From NCBI GenBank assembly GCA_038320885.1, contig JBBQER010000002.1:62001-126000 (forward strand): a DNA stretch of 64,000 nt, read 5' to 3'. The notes below the pieces were generated by a model that was given only the letters and a program-made list of their open reading frames with translations, was not told where the DNA came from and ran no database searches. The DNA is from JBBQER01 sp038320885 (GTDB lineage: Bacteria; Actinomycetota; Acidimicrobiia; IMCC26256; PALSA-610). A program made the translations under genes and the position numbers. Positions 16,338-26,096 of the stretch are shown piece by piece (the stretch's first letter is position 1; each line of letters starts with the position of its first letter).

Positions 16338-17990
16338 TCATCGGCGGCGATGGCGGCGTTGAGGCAGATCGCTCAACTGGATGCTGATCACCAGCCACGC
16401 CGCGGACGCGGCCGCCAGCAGGAACAGCACGATCGCAATGGCCGGATAGCCGAAGAGCCGGGTGCGGGTCGGGATGCGCATGATGAGCGCGGCGCCGATC
16501 ACGAGCGAGGCGATCACCATCCCCGTGGTGACCCGATTCGCCAACTTCTGGACTCCGCGCATGAGGGCCTGCTCGTCGACTCCCTGCAGCTTGAGCTTCA
16601 ACTCGCCCTCGGCCAGGGCGTCCATCACCTTGTTCACGCGCGCCGGAAAGTGCTCGGCAAATTCCTTGGCTTCCATGGCGGCGGCCATGACGTTTCCCGG
16701 CGCCGCCGCCTGGGTGAGCTTGCGGCGCATCAGGTTCGAGCTCTGGCGTTCGATCGCGGCGTTGGGGTCGAAGTGCGGATCGAGGACCCGCGCGACCTCA
16801 TCCAGGTTGAGCAATGCCTTGCCGAGCATGGTGAGCTCGGGAGGCAACCGCAGCCCGGCGTTGCCCGCGACACGGCAGAGCTCGCCGATCAGTGCGCCGG
16901 CCTGCATATCGGCCACCGTCGAACCGTGGGTGCGCCCGATCAGCGCCGCGGCTTCCCGCCCGAAGCGGTCTCCGTCGTAGTCGTCGAGCTTCTCGCCGAG
17001 ACCGATGGTGATTCGGGCCGCTTCCTGACCGTGGCCCTGGCTGATCGCGAGCAGCAATTTGATCAGGCTGTCCTGCATCTCCGTGGCGACGCGGGCGACC
17101 ATCCCGAGATCGAGCAGTGCAAGCTTGCCGTCGTCGGTCACCATCACATTGCCGGGATGAGGATCGGCGTGAAAGAAGCCGTCGACGAGTATCTGGTCGA
17201 GGTACGCGGAGAACAGCTCGTCGGCCAATCCGGCGCAGTCGAGCTCCATCGCGGCCAGGCGTCCGAAGCTCCCGATGGTCCGTCCGGGCACGTACTCCAT
17301 CGTGAGCACGACACTGGTCGTGTAGTCGCCTATCGGCTTCGGAACGACGATCTGATGGTGGTCGGACAGGTTGTTGCGGAGCGTTTCCAGATTCGAAGCT
17401 TCCTCGCGGTAGTCGAGCTCCGCCATGAGCGACCGCCGGAACTCGACAACCATGTCGACGAAGCCGAAACGTCTGCCTATTTCGGTGTGCGCGTCGGCAA
17501 ACTCGGCGATGCTCTGGATGACGTCCATGTCTTCGACGATCTGCGCTCGGATGTTCGGGCGCTGGACCTTGACGACCACCGGACGGCCGTCGCGCAACTC
17601 GGCCCGGTGAACCTGGCCGAGTGACGCCGAAGCCAGCGGCGTGGCGTCGAAGCTTGCGAACGCCTTCGACGCGCGCACGCCGAGCTCGGAGCTGACGATG
17701 GCTTCGACCTCTTCGTAGGCGAACGGTTTCACCTTGTCTTGTAGTCGCGCGAGGGCCTTCAGGTACGGCGGAGGCAGGAGATCGGCGCGCGTCGACAGGA
17801 GCTGGCCGAGCTTGACGAACGTCGGACCCATGTTCTCCAGCTCGTCGGCGAGGCGCTCGGCGTCTCGCTTCGCATCCGGATCGTCGTCGACCCCGGTTGG
17901 GTCCGCGGCGTGGGCGACGCCCGCGCGGCCGTGCTTCACAAGGAGCAGCGCGAGGTCCTTGTAGCGGCCGACATGCCTGGGTTTGAGCAT
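16338..17990 (-). CDS. ABC1/AarF/UbiB-family atypical kinase
   Basis: The product is 550 residues. Family motifs are visible: FVKLGQLLSTR (KxGQ, about residues 55-65), the A-rich loop ASASLGQVHRAEL near 120, VVVKVQRPN, DPHPGNVMV near 285 and LLDLGMVARV near 303. Two hydrophobic helices close the protein (about residues 485-545). Relatives support ubiquinone biosynthesis or lipid homeostasis; the actinobacterial role is uncertain because menaquinone is usual there. The ATG at 17990 is preferred over the adjacent GTG. Confidence 0.87.
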   Translation of the reverse strand: MLKPRHVGRYKDLALLLVKHGRAGVAHAADPTGVDDDPDAKRDAERLADELENMGPTFVKLGQLLSTRADLLPPPYLKALARLQDKVKPFAYEEVEAIVSSELGVRASKAFASFDATPLASASLGQVHRAELRDGRPVVVKVQRPNIRAQIVEDMDVIQSIAEFADAHTEIGRRFGFVDMVVEFRRSLMAELDYREEASNLETLRNNLSDHHQIVVPKPIGDYTTSVVLTMEYVPGRTIGSFGRLAAMELDCAGLADELFSAYLDQILVDGFFHADPHPGNVMVTDDGKLALLDLGMVARVATEMQDSLIKLLLAISQGHGQEAARITIGLGEKLDDYDGDRFGREAAALIGRTHGSTVADMQAGALIGELCRVAGNAGLRLPPELTMLGKALLNLDEVARVLDPHFDPNAAIERQSSNLMRRKLTQAAAPGNVMAAAMEAKEFAEHFPARVNKVMDALAEGELKLKLQGVDEQALMRGVQKLANRVTTGMVIASLVIGAALIMRIPTRTRLFGYPAIAIVLFLLAAASAAWLVISIQLSDLPQRRHRRR

Positions 17991-18038
17991 CACTGGAGGG
18001 GCTCTACCCCCCGAGCGCGCGACCTAAGCCACTCTGGG

Positions 18039-20279
18039 TCAGGGGCGTTCGCGAGCGCGGCGGGCCTCGTCGGTGTGGATGAGCTCGTCGAGCTCGGCAT
18101 CGATTCCCACCGTCGACTCGACCTCCAGGTGGAACCGAGGCAGGCGACGCTCGAGCCAGGCGGGCAACCACCAGTTGGCGTCACCGAGCAGCTCCATCGT
18201 GGCGGGCACCAGCACCATGCGCACGAGGGTGGCGTCCACGAGGATCGCCGTCGCCAGCCCAATGCCCAACATCTTCAGGAAGATCTGGTCGGCGAGCACG
18301 AACGCGAGGAACACCGAGATCATGACCGCCGCGGCCGCAGTGATCACCCGAGCCGTGTGCGCGAGACCGTCGGCAACCGCGCTCGCGTTGTCACCGGTGC
18401 GCGCGTATTCCTCGCGGATCCGCGAGAGCAGGAAGACCTCGTAGTCCATCGACAGCCCGAAGAGGATCGCGAACATCATCATCGGGATGAAGCTGGGAAC
18501 CGGGACGGGGTCGCGGATACCGAAGAGACCGCCGAACCAACCACCCTGCACTGCCAGCGCCACGACTCCGTAGGCCGCGCCGACCGACAACAGGTTCATG
18601 ATCGCAGCCTTGAGTGGCACGAGGAGCGAACGGAACACGATCAAGAGCAACAGGAACGACAACAGGATCACAACCCCGATGAAGGCCGCGAGCCGGTCGA
18701 CGATGTAGCGCGTCGCGTCGACGCTCATGGCGGTCGTCCCGCCGACCGACACCGTGACGCCCGTACGGGCCGTCGCGTCGGGCACCACGACGTCACGCAG
18801 GCGCTTCACCAGGCTCTGGGTGCGCTCGGCCTGCGGCGCCGACCTGGGATACACCGCGACGAGCGCGATCTTGCGGTCGGGGTTCGACACCGGCGGGCCG
18901 ACGAACGCGACGTCGGAGTCACGAGCGACCGCGTCGGCGATGGGCGCCACCGCGCGCGCCGGATCCCGGCCGTCGGCGGTCGCGACGAGCAGCAACGGAC
19001 CGTTGAAGCCGGGTCCGAACCCGTCGCTCAGCAAGTCGTAGGCGTGTCTCGTCGTGAACGCCTTCGGGTCGTTGCCGGCATCGGGGAAGCCGAAATGCAT
19101 GTGCCGGGCGGGAGCTGCCAACGCCAGCAGTGCCAGCAAGCAGACGATCGCGGCCGGCCACGGGCGCCGCTGTACGACGCGGCTCCACCGGTACGAAAGC
19201 GACCGCTTCGTGTCGGACGCGTGCCGATTCACGAACGGCACTTGCAACCGGTCGATCGTCGATCCGATGAAGCCGAGCATGGCCGGGAGCAAGGTGACCG
19301 ATGCAAGCATCACCACGAGGACGGCGAAGACCGCGCCGACGGCGAGGCCGCGCAGAAAGCCGAGGTTCATCACGAACAAACCGAGCAGCGAGATGATCAC
19401 GGTGCAGCCGGCGAAGATCACCGCGCGTCCCGACGTGGTTACCGCGGTGATCACCGCGGCCCGCGGATCGAGTCCGTCGTGGAGCGCAGCGCGGTAGCGG
19501 GTGACGATGAACAGCACGTAGTCGATGCCCACCCCGATGCCGATCATCGCGGCCACCTGCGGCGCGAAGTCGGGCACCTCGAGCACGCTCGCTACCAGCG
19601 TCACGAGGCTGAGGCCGATACCGAGACCGACGATCGCGATGAGAAGCGGGAGTCCCATTGCCAGGAGTGACCCGAAGCTCACGAGCAGAATGAGCGCGGC
19701 AACGAGGAGGCCGATGCCCTCGGAGCTGAACGACGTCTGCTCCGCGCCTTCGATCGCGAAACCGGCCACCTCGACCCGTACGTCGGAACGATCGGCTCGC
19801 TGACCCAGCGCCAGGTGCTTCTTTCCGTCACTGACCTTGTAGTCGGAAACGGTCTGGTCGAGCCGCACCGTGCCGTACGCGATCGTGCGGCCCTTCGCGA
19901 TCTGGTGCGCGCCATCGGCCGAGAACGGCGAGACCACGGCGCTCACGTGGGGCTGCTGCGCGAATTGGTCGAGCGTGGCGGTGATCTCCGCCCGCACCTT
20001 CGGGTCGTCGACCGTCTTGCCCTGGAGCGTCTGGAACACGACGTCGACGTCGTCGCCGGCGCGCGCGGCAAAGCCGCTCGTCAGCAGGTCCTGTGCCTTC
20101 TGCGAGTCCGAGCCCGGCGTCGTGAAGGTGAAGTGGTAGTCGCCACCGAACGCGCCCGCGGCGCCGGCGGTTCCGACCAGCAGCACGATCCACAGCAACA
20201 ACACGCGCCGGCGACGCCGATACGACCAGTCAGCCAGGCGTGCGAGCAGGGTGGGCTGGGGGGAGTTCGTCACGTCCAC
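18039..20279 (-). CDS. MMPL/RND-family lipid transporter
   Basis: The product is 746 residues with 12 predicted membrane helices in two blocks. Large periplasmic loops follow the first and seventh helices (for example about residues 45-175). The conserved core IGIGVGIDYVLFIVTRYR near 245 and its repeat LFGLSMDYEVFLLSRIREEY near 600 are typical of MMPL proteins, whose Asp/Tyr residues relay protons. It probably exports lipids or hydrophobic compounds. The GTG start at 20279 is followed by another in-frame GTG at 20273. Confidence 0.9.
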   Translation of the reverse strand: MDVTNSPQPTLLARLADWSYRRRRRVLLLWIVLLVGTAGAAGAFGGDYHFTFTTPGSDSQKAQDLLTSGFAARAGDDVDVVFQTLQGKTVDDPKVRAEITATLDQFAQQPHVSAVVSPFSADGAHQIAKGRTIAYGTVRLDQTVSDYKVSDGKKHLALGQRADRSDVRVEVAGFAIEGAEQTSFSSEGIGLLVAALILLVSFGSLLAMGLPLLIAIVGLGIGLSLVTLVASVLEVPDFAPQVAAMIGIGVGIDYVLFIVTRYRAALHDGLDPRAAVITAVTTSGRAVIFAGCTVIISLLGLFVMNLGFLRGLAVGAVFAVLVVMLASVTLLPAMLGFIGSTIDRLQVPFVNRHASDTKRSLSYRWSRVVQRRPWPAAIVCLLALLALAAPARHMHFGFPDAGNDPKAFTTRHAYDLLSDGFGPGFNGPLLLVATADGRDPARAVAPIADAVARDSDVAFVGPPVSNPDRKIALVAVYPRSAPQAERTQSLVKRLRDVVVPDATARTGVTVSVGGTTAMSVDATRYIVDRLAAFIGVVILLSFLLLLIVFRSLLVPLKAAIMNLLSVGAAYGVVALAVQGGWFGGLFGIRDPVPVPSFIPMMMFAILFGLSMDYEVFLLSRIREEYARTGDNASAVADGLAHTARVITAAAAVMISVFLAFVLADQIFLKMLGIGLATAILVDATLVRMVLVPATMELLGDANWWLPAWLERRLPRFHLEVESTVGIDAELDELIHTDEARRARERP

Positions 20280-20378
20280 GGCAGTTACTCCTCGTCGTGT
20301 ACACGGTGATCAGAAGGCAAGACCGCACCGAGCCCGTGAACTCACCGGGCCCGGCGCGAATCGTCCGCCGGGCGCCGT

Positions 20379-20813
20379 TCAGGTGATCTCGGCGAGGTGC
20401 GCTTCGAACCGGTCGAGGCTGCTGTTGAAGCCCGCCTGGGATTCCGCCGTCGCGTACTGCTCGGGCACGTTGGTCTGGTGGATTCGCATCTCGGTGCGGC
20501 CGTCGCCGAGATAGGTGAGGGTGGTCGTGGTCGTCATCCCCGCGTCGCGCTCGGTCCACGCCAGCTTCTCCGGCGGGTCGATCTCGGTGTAGACGCCGCG
20601 ACTCGAATACTGCTCCCCCGTGTCGTCGTTCACCATCACCGTCTCGAACACACCGCCCACCCGGAGATCGACGGTGATGTTCTCGACCGGGGTGTGCACG
20701 CCGACCGGTCCCCAGAACTTCGTGAGGTGCTCGGGCTCGGTGACGCATTTGAAGATGAGCTCCCGCGGCGCGTCGAACACCTGGGTGATGGCGACCTCTT
20801 TGGTGTTGGTCAT
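20379..20813 (-). CDS. SRPBCC (AHSA1/START-like) domain protein
   Basis: The product is 144 residues: ITQVFDAPRELIFKCVTEPEHLTKFWGP, then a ligand cavity fold ending FNSSLDRFEAHLAEIT. These proteins usually pair with an ArsR regulator, as here: its ATG overlaps the stop of the upstream regulator gene. It likely binds a hydrophobic ligand; function unknown. Confidence 0.85.
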   Translation of the reverse strand: MTNTKEVAITQVFDAPRELIFKCVTEPEHLTKFWGPVGVHTPVENITVDLRVGGVFETVMVNDDTGEQYSSRGVYTEIDPPEKLAWTERDAGMTTTTTLTYLGDGRTEMRIHQTNVPEQYATAESQAGFNSSLDRFEAHLAEIT

Positions 20814-21175
20814 GGGTTCTTCCTGTCTCGTTGGAGATCGGTGAGGTGTTGGTCGAGCCGATCGAGGCGTTCGGACCAGACCTTGCGCTGGTCGTCGATC
20901 CAGTCGGTGGCGGTCCGGAACGCCTCGAGCTCGAGCCGGCAGGGCCGGGTCTGACGGTGCCGGCCCCGCGAGATCAGGCCCGCGCGCTCGAGCACGTGGA
21001 TGTGCCGGGACACCGCCTGCAGGCTCATGGCGAAGGGCTCGGCGAGCTCGTTCACCGTCGCTTCGCCCCTGGCGAGCCGGACGACGATGGAACGCCGGGT
21101 CGGATCGGCGAGTGCCGCGAACATGGCGTCGAGGTCGTGGTCGGCCGTGGGGTCCGATCGGGTTGCGGTCGCCAT
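20810..21175 (-). CDS. ArsR-family transcriptional regulator
   Basis: The product is 121 residues. The HTH core is MFAALADPTRRSIVVRLARGEATVNELAEPF, then MSLQAVSRHIHVLERAGLISRGRHRQTRPCRL. It belongs to the ArsR type paired with SRPBCC proteins and is translationally coupled to one. The ATG at 21175 is chosen over a TTG at 21187 because the -10 box overlaps the latter and sits six bases before the ATG. Confidence 0.85.
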   Translation of the reverse strand: MATATRSDPTADHDLDAMFAALADPTRRSIVVRLARGEATVNELAEPFAMSLQAVSRHIHVLERAGLISRGRHRQTRPCRLELEAFRTATDWIDDQRKVWSERLDRLDQHLTDLQRDRKNP

Positions 21176-21181
21176 GGAGCT

Positions 21182-21218
21182 ATTCAATCAGAGCGTTGAT
21201 AAAGCGTCAAGTTGAATA
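21182..21218 (-). promoter_or_regulatory. Leaderless promoter and operator of the ArsR/SRPBCC pair
   Basis: On the minus strand TTGACG (21205-21210), a 17-bp spacer and TTGAAT (21182-21187) lie six bases before the ATG at 21175. An inverted repeat TATTCAA/TTGAATA (21181-21187 and 21212-21218) brackets both boxes, and a TTGAT/TCAA pair lies inside. This is a plausible autoregulatory site. Confidence 0.5.
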
Positions 21219-21346
21219 CTGAGATAACGACGGCCCGCGCTGCGCTCAGCCTTCGCCGCCGAACGAGCGCATCCCGTTCGGGCCGCCGACGCGTCACCGA
21301 TCGCCACTCCCTCCCCTCGCCGCGTGAGCCGTGAGAAAGTCGCGCG

Positions 21347-22171
21347 ATGAGAGTGGTCGTGACCGGAGGACGCGGAAAGGCCGGACGCGCGGTCGTGCGC
21401 GAGTTGCTCGAGCACGGGCACCGCGTACGGAACGTCGACCTCGTGGCGGATCCCGAACCGGTGTGTGGCTTCCGGCGCGCCGACCTCACCGAGTCGGGAC
21501 AGGTGTTCGAGGTTCTCGCCGGCTACGACGCCGTGATCCACCTCGCGGCGATCGCCCGTCCCGGCCTCTACACCGAATCAGCCACGTTCGAGATCAATGT
21601 CATGTCGACGTTCAACGTGTTCAACGCGGCGTGCACGCTCGGCCTCGGACGCGTCGTCTGGGCATCGAGTGAGACGACACTCGGGTTGCCGTTCGACCAC
21701 GAGCTGGCGTACCTGCCCGTCGACGAGGACAGCGCGCCCGTTCCCAAGAGCGCGTACGCGCTTTCCAAGGTTGTGGGCGAGGAGATGGCGCGGTACTTCA
21801 ACGCTCGGACGGGTGTCCCGTTCGTCGGCCTGCGGTTCTCCAACGTCTTCACCGACGAGGACTACGAGCAGGTGCGCTCGTTCCAATCGGATCCGCGTTT
21901 GCGGAGCTGGAACGCGTGGGGATACGTCGACGCCCGCGACGTTGGTCTCGCGTGCCGGCTCGGTGTCGAAGTTCCGTTCGACGGCGCCGACGTGTTCATC
22001 ATCGCGGCTGCCGACACGGTGATGGACCGCAGGAACGACGAGCTCGTGGCCGACGTGTTCCCCGATGTCCCCACGCGTCAGCTGGGCCGGAACGACTCGT
22101 TGCTCTCGATTCGCAAGGCGCGCGAGGTGCTCGGCTATCAACCTCGGCACTCGTGGCGGGACGCCACCTAG
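21347..22171 (+). CDS. NAD-dependent epimerase/dehydratase (extended SDR)
   Basis: The product is 274 residues with an N-terminal VVVTGGRGKAGRAVVREL Rossmann motif, DAVIHLAAIARPG near 60, the YxxxK pair in SAYALSKVVGEEMARYF near 135-150 and a WGYVDARDV segment. It resembles sugar-nucleotide epimerases, though at 274 residues it is on the short side. The substrate is not evident. It stops three bases before the end of the convergent otsA. Confidence 0.82.
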   Translation: MRVVVTGGRGKAGRAVVRELLEHGHRVRNVDLVADPEPVCGFRRADLTESGQVFEVLAGYDAVIHLAAIARPGLYTESATFEINVMSTFNVFNAACTLGLGRVVWASSETTLGLPFDHELAYLPVDEDSAPVPKSAYALSKVVGEEMARYFNARTGVPFVGLRFSNVFTDEDYEQVRSFQSDPRLRSWNAWGYVDARDVGLACRLGVEVPFDGADVFIIAAADTVMDRRNDELVADVFPDVPTRQLGRNDSLLSIRKAREVLGYQPRHSWRDAT

Positions 22172-22174
22172 GCG

Positions 22175-23635
22175 TTACGCGACGCTCTCGAAGCCCCGCG
22201 CTTTCACGCCGTCGGTTCGCGACAGCGTCGCCAGGAAATCCCGGGCCCAGGCGTGCACGTCACGCCGGCCGACGACCCCACGGAGATACCGCATGCGGAC
22301 GCGGGCCTCGATCGGATCGAGATCCAGCACGACGCGAATCGCACCCTTGATGCCGTCGAGGTCGTGAGGATTGACGAGGATCGCCTCGCCGAGCTCTCGC
22401 GCCGCGCCCGCGAACTCGCTCAGGATCAGTGCACCGCTCTCGTCCACCTTCGCCGCCACGTACTCCTTGGCCACGAGGTTCATACCGTCGCGCAACGGCG
22501 TGACGAGCATGACGTCGGCCGCGAGATACAACGCGATGAGCTCGTCGAGATCGACGCTCTGATGCAGGTAGTGGATCGCGGCATGGCCCACATCGGAGTA
22601 GGTGCCGTTGACCTCGCCGATCAGGCGCTCGAGGTCTTCGCGTTCCTGCTTGTAGTGCGTGTCCTCGCCGCGGCTCGGCACCGCGACCTGGATCATCACG
22701 TGATTCGGGGTCGACAGCGTGCCTTCGGCGAACAACTCGGCGACCGCCTTGACCCGTTGCTGCAAACCCTTCGTGTAGTCGAGACGATCGACGCCGAGCA
22801 TGACGAAGTCGGGATCGCCCAGGTCCGCACGAATTTGTCGCGCCCGCTCGACGACCTGCGGCCGCGTCGCGCGTTGGACGATCTCACCGGTGTCGATCGA
22901 GATCGGGAACGCGCCGACGCGAACGACCCGGCCGTCGTGCCACAGTCTTTCGTCGTCGCCTTCGGCGTCGGTGAGCCGGCGTGCGAGCCGGGCGAAGTTC
23001 GTGGCCGCGCCCGGCACCTGGAAACCGACGAGGTCGGCACCCAGGAGCCCTTCGACGAGCTCGCGGCGCCAGGGAATCTGCATGAAGAGCTCTTGCGGCG
23101 GAAACGGCGTGTGCAGGAAGAATCCGATGCGAACGTCGGGACGCAGCGCGCGCAGCATCATCGGCACGAGTTGCAGGTGGTAGTCGTGAATCCAAACTGT
23201 CGCGCCGCGCTGCGCGCCGGCCGCGGCGGCCGCGGCATACCGGTGATTCACCGAGATGTACGCCTGCCACCAACGGCGCTCGAAGCTCGGCGAACGAACT
23301 GCGTCGTGGTACAGCGGCCAGAGCGTCCGGTTGGCGAAGCCGACGTAGAAGTCGTCGTATTCGTCCTCACTGATCGGCACCGCGTGCAACCCGATGCCCT
23401 CGTAGGAATCCGGCACTGAGACGTCACCGGAGTACCCGGCCCATCCGACCCATATGCCGCCGCGGCGACGAAGCACCGGAGTCAGCGCCGAGACCAGTCC
23501 GCCCGGACTCGATCGCCAGCCGGCGTCGTCCCCATCGGCCTCGAAACGAAGCGGCAAGCGATTCGAAACGACGACGAGACCTGCGGATTCGCTTCCTGAT
23601 TCTTGGTGGTCGATCACATACCGGTCGTGAAGCAT
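22175..23635 (-). CDS. otsA: Trehalose-6-phosphate synthase
   Basis: This 486-residue GT20 glycosyltransferase joins UDP- or GDP-glucose to glucose-6-phosphate. Diagnostic segments are VVVSNRLPL near residue 21, SSPGGLVSAL, WVGWAGYSGD, VWIHDYHLQLVP near 147, GFFLHTPFPP, GVDRLDYTKGL near 280 and TPLRDGMNLVAKEYVA near 375. There is no fused OtsB phosphatase and none nearby. Upstream a TAATTA box lies close to the ATG with CAGGAC between, so its leader is very short. Confidence 0.93.
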   Translation of the reverse strand: MLHDRYVIDHQESGSESAGLVVVSNRLPLRFEADGDDAGWRSSPGGLVSALTPVLRRRGGIWVGWAGYSGDVSVPDSYEGIGLHAVPISEDEYDDFYVGFANRTLWPLYHDAVRSPSFERRWWQAYISVNHRYAAAAAAGAQRGATVWIHDYHLQLVPMMLRALRPDVRIGFFLHTPFPPQELFMQIPWRRELVEGLLGADLVGFQVPGAATNFARLARRLTDAEGDDERLWHDGRVVRVGAFPISIDTGEIVQRATRPQVVERARQIRADLGDPDFVMLGVDRLDYTKGLQQRVKAVAELFAEGTLSTPNHVMIQVAVPSRGEDTHYKQEREDLERLIGEVNGTYSDVGHAAIHYLHQSVDLDELIALYLAADVMLVTPLRDGMNLVAKEYVAAKVDESGALILSEFAGAARELGEAILVNPHDLDGIKGAIRVVLDLDPIEARVRMRYLRGVVGRRDVHAWARDFLATLSRTDGVKARGFESVA

Positions 23636-23759
23636 GTCCTGCTTTAATTACCCCCATGGGGAATGCACAAACGACCCCCAGGTCAGGCGTCGGCGCCTCA
23701 CGATGCGCGCGCCCACGACCGCGCGTATGGCGAGACCGCGTTCGGGGTAGTTCCGCGCC

Positions 23760-24644
23760 GTGAACGATCGCCGACTCCGCCCAGTTCTCTATGCGGGCAA
23801 CCGTCTCCACGCACTCATGGATCGGGTGGGTGACGCGCGCAACCTCGACGGCGCGGTGCGTTCCCTCGCGCGCGTCGCGAGCGCGATCCCGAGCAAGGGG
23901 CCGGTCAAGGATGCGTTGAGTGGAACGTGGCTGGATCACCCGCTGCATCCGATGCTCACCGATCTTCCGATCGGCTTCTGGACGTCGGCGTGGGTCCTCG
24001 ACATCGTCGGCGGAGAGCGCGACCGCGACGCGGCCCGCAGGCTCGTCGGCGCGGGCGTTCTGTGCGCGCTCCCGGCCGCGTTGACGGGCGCAGCCGACTG
24101 GTCGGACACCGAAGGCGCATCGCGACGCGTCGGCGTCGTGCATGCGATCGTGAACTCCTCCGCGCTCGTGCTCTACGCGGGCTCGTGGATCGCCCGTCGC
24201 CGCGGCCGTGATCGGCAGGGCGTCGCGCTCTCGTGGGCGGGCGCAACCTTCGCGACCGTCGGCGGCTTTCTCGGTGGCCATCTCGTCGCGGCTCTCGGCG
24301 TCGGCGTCGATCACACGGCTTTCGAAGAGGCGATCGGCGCTTGGACTGCCGTCGCAAAGCTCGACCACCTCTCGGAACAACCGACGCGGGTCGAGGTGAA
24401 CGGCACCGCGGTGCTGTTGCACCGTCACGACGATGCGGTCAACGCGATCGCGGCAACGTGCCCGCATCGCGGCGCGCCGCTCGACGAAGGCACGGTCGAC
24501 GGCGACGTCGTCATCTGCCCTTGGCACGGGAGCCGGTTCTGCCTGCTCGACGGTTCGCTGCTGGGCGGCCCGTCCCCGACCGGCGTCGTCTCCTACGAGA
24601 CCCGCGTGCGCGGCGGGAACGTCGAGATCCGATCCCGGGCCTGA
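23760..24644 (+). CDS. DUF2231 membrane protein fused to a Rieske [2Fe-2S] domain
   Basis: The product is 294 residues. The first 185 form a DUF2231-like membrane region (LDHPLHPMLTDLPIGFWTSAWVLD and three further helices). The C-terminal 100 residues are a Rieske domain with both ligand motifs, CPHRGAPL and CPWHGSRF. This fusion places an electron-transfer centre at the membrane; its partner is unknown. The GTG at 23760 gives the first complete domain. The 124 bp upstream contain the divergent otsA promoter. Confidence 0.85.
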   Translation: MNDRRLRPVLYAGNRLHALMDRVGDARNLDGAVRSLARVASAIPSKGPVKDALSGTWLDHPLHPMLTDLPIGFWTSAWVLDIVGGERDRDAARRLVGAGVLCALPAALTGAADWSDTEGASRRVGVVHAIVNSSALVLYAGSWIARRRGRDRQGVALSWAGATFATVGGFLGGHLVAALGVGVDHTAFEEAIGAWTAVAKLDHLSEQPTRVEVNGTAVLLHRHDDAVNAIAATCPHRGAPLDEGTVDGDVVICPWHGSRFCLLDGSLLGGPSPTGVVSYETRVRGGNVEIRSRA

Positions 24645-24659
24645 CCCGCCGTTCATGGC

Positions 24660-26039
24660 CTAGATATCGGGCCAGGAGAGCCGACCGAGCGCTTCGATCT
24701 CGGGAGCGTCGCGGGGAACGAGAAACCCGTCGTCGACGGCGCGGCGCGTCGCCTGGTCGAAGGCGTCGAGGTAGTCAGCGTGACCGCGCGGGTAGCGCCG
24801 CCGGCGAGCCGCTTCGTCGAGCGGGCGCGTCGTACCGAAGAGCTCGGTTATGTCGCCCGGTTGACCGAGACCGGAGAGCACCGCGGTCGGCGCGTCGACC
24901 CACGGTGAGCGCACTCCCCCGCGACCGATACCCGCGTCGTCGAGGCGCAGCGTGCCGTTGCCATCGATCTCGAGCCGGTTCGCCGATGGTGGTGCGGTCC
25001 CGTCTCGCACCCATCGGTCGAGGGCATCGATCGCGCGCTGCAAGACGTAGTGCATCTGCGGCCCCGAGTTGATCGGGACCGCGGCGGGAATGCCCGACGT
25101 GTCGGCCCGAGCGATGAGGGCGGCGAGCTCCTCGACGGCCAATGCGCCGGAGTCGTGCGGCGAGGCGCACAGGAAGTAGGTATCGCAATGGGCGGCGCCC
25201 GCGACCTCCCAGAGGCGGAAGCGTTCACCATCGGCCTGACGCGCGGGTAGGTACGCGAGCCGGCCCAGCACGTCGGTTTCACTCTGCACGACCATGACCG
25301 GGACCCGATCGTCGTCCCGGATCTGATCGCGCCCCGCGAGTCGAGCGCGCCGTTCCTCCTCGTTGCCGAACTCCCAGCCTTCGATCGAAGAGCCCGCCCC
25401 GGCGCGACCCTGCAACAAGAACGCGTCGAACACCTCGGTGCGTGGGTCGATCGCGTTCACGTAGGTCGTGAGGTAGATCGCCGACTGCGACGCGCCGGTC
25501 GCGATGACGCGCTCGACCCCCAGCCCATACGTCGTTGCGAGCTCCGAGCGCACCAGGCGCCCGATCTGAGTGAACATGTCGAACGCGTACGCATCGCCGG
25601 GATGTTGCAGCGACGCGTAGCGCTCGGGCGCCGTGTTGCGGAGCCCGAGACCCGGCATCAAGCCGCCGCCTTCGATGCCGGCCACTTGGGTGCTCACCCC
25701 GACCCACGTATACCCGTCTCGTACCAGGTGGCGATGCGTCGGCATCCAGACCGCGGGGACGTCGAGCCCTCCGGTCACGTTCAGCCACTCGACGATCACA
25801 GAGCCGTTCGAGCTTGCCGGGTCGGTCGGCCGGTAGATGACGAGGCGCGTCGTGAACGGCGCGGTTCCCGCCGGCGCCACCTCCCACCGGCCGTCCGGAT
25901 TACGCGGGCCGACATCGGTGAATGCCGAGGCCGTGCCGCTGGCGAGGTGCTCGTGCGCGGAGTAGCCGACCGCGGCCAGATCGAAGCCGACCGAGAACAG
26001 CGATGGCACGCCGTCGAGCGCGGGTCCGATCGTCGCCAC
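24660..26039 (-). CDS. Alpha/beta-hydrolase-domain protein
   Basis: The product is 459 residues. The nucleophile elbow is VIATGASQSAIYLTTY (Ser near residue 180), preceded by a VIVEWLNVTGG strand, with a His in GAAHCDTYFLCASPHD near 300. It matches the large alpha/beta-hydrolase group of actinobacteria and proteobacteria (Abhydrolase_10-like) with no known substrate. There is no signal peptide. It starts with GTG at 26039. Confidence 0.78.
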   Translation of the reverse strand: MATIGPALDGVPSLFSVGFDLAAVGYSAHEHLASGTASAFTDVGPRNPDGRWEVAPAGTAPFTTRLVIYRPTDPASSNGSVIVEWLNVTGGLDVPAVWMPTHRHLVRDGYTWVGVSTQVAGIEGGGLMPGLGLRNTAPERYASLQHPGDAYAFDMFTQIGRLVRSELATTYGLGVERVIATGASQSAIYLTTYVNAIDPRTEVFDAFLLQGRAGAGSSIEGWEFGNEEERRARLAGRDQIRDDDRVPVMVVQSETDVLGRLAYLPARQADGERFRLWEVAGAAHCDTYFLCASPHDSGALAVEELAALIARADTSGIPAAVPINSGPQMHYVLQRAIDALDRWVRDGTAPPSANRLEIDGNGTLRLDDAGIGRGGVRSPWVDAPTAVLSGLGQPGDITELFGTTRPLDEAARRRRYPRGHADYLDAFDQATRRAVDDGFLVPRDAPEIEALGRLSWPDI

Positions 26040-26096
26040 TGCCCATGGTCGCGCGCCGTTCCCGGTCGCGCGGTGGCGGGCTTACGATTCCGCGGT

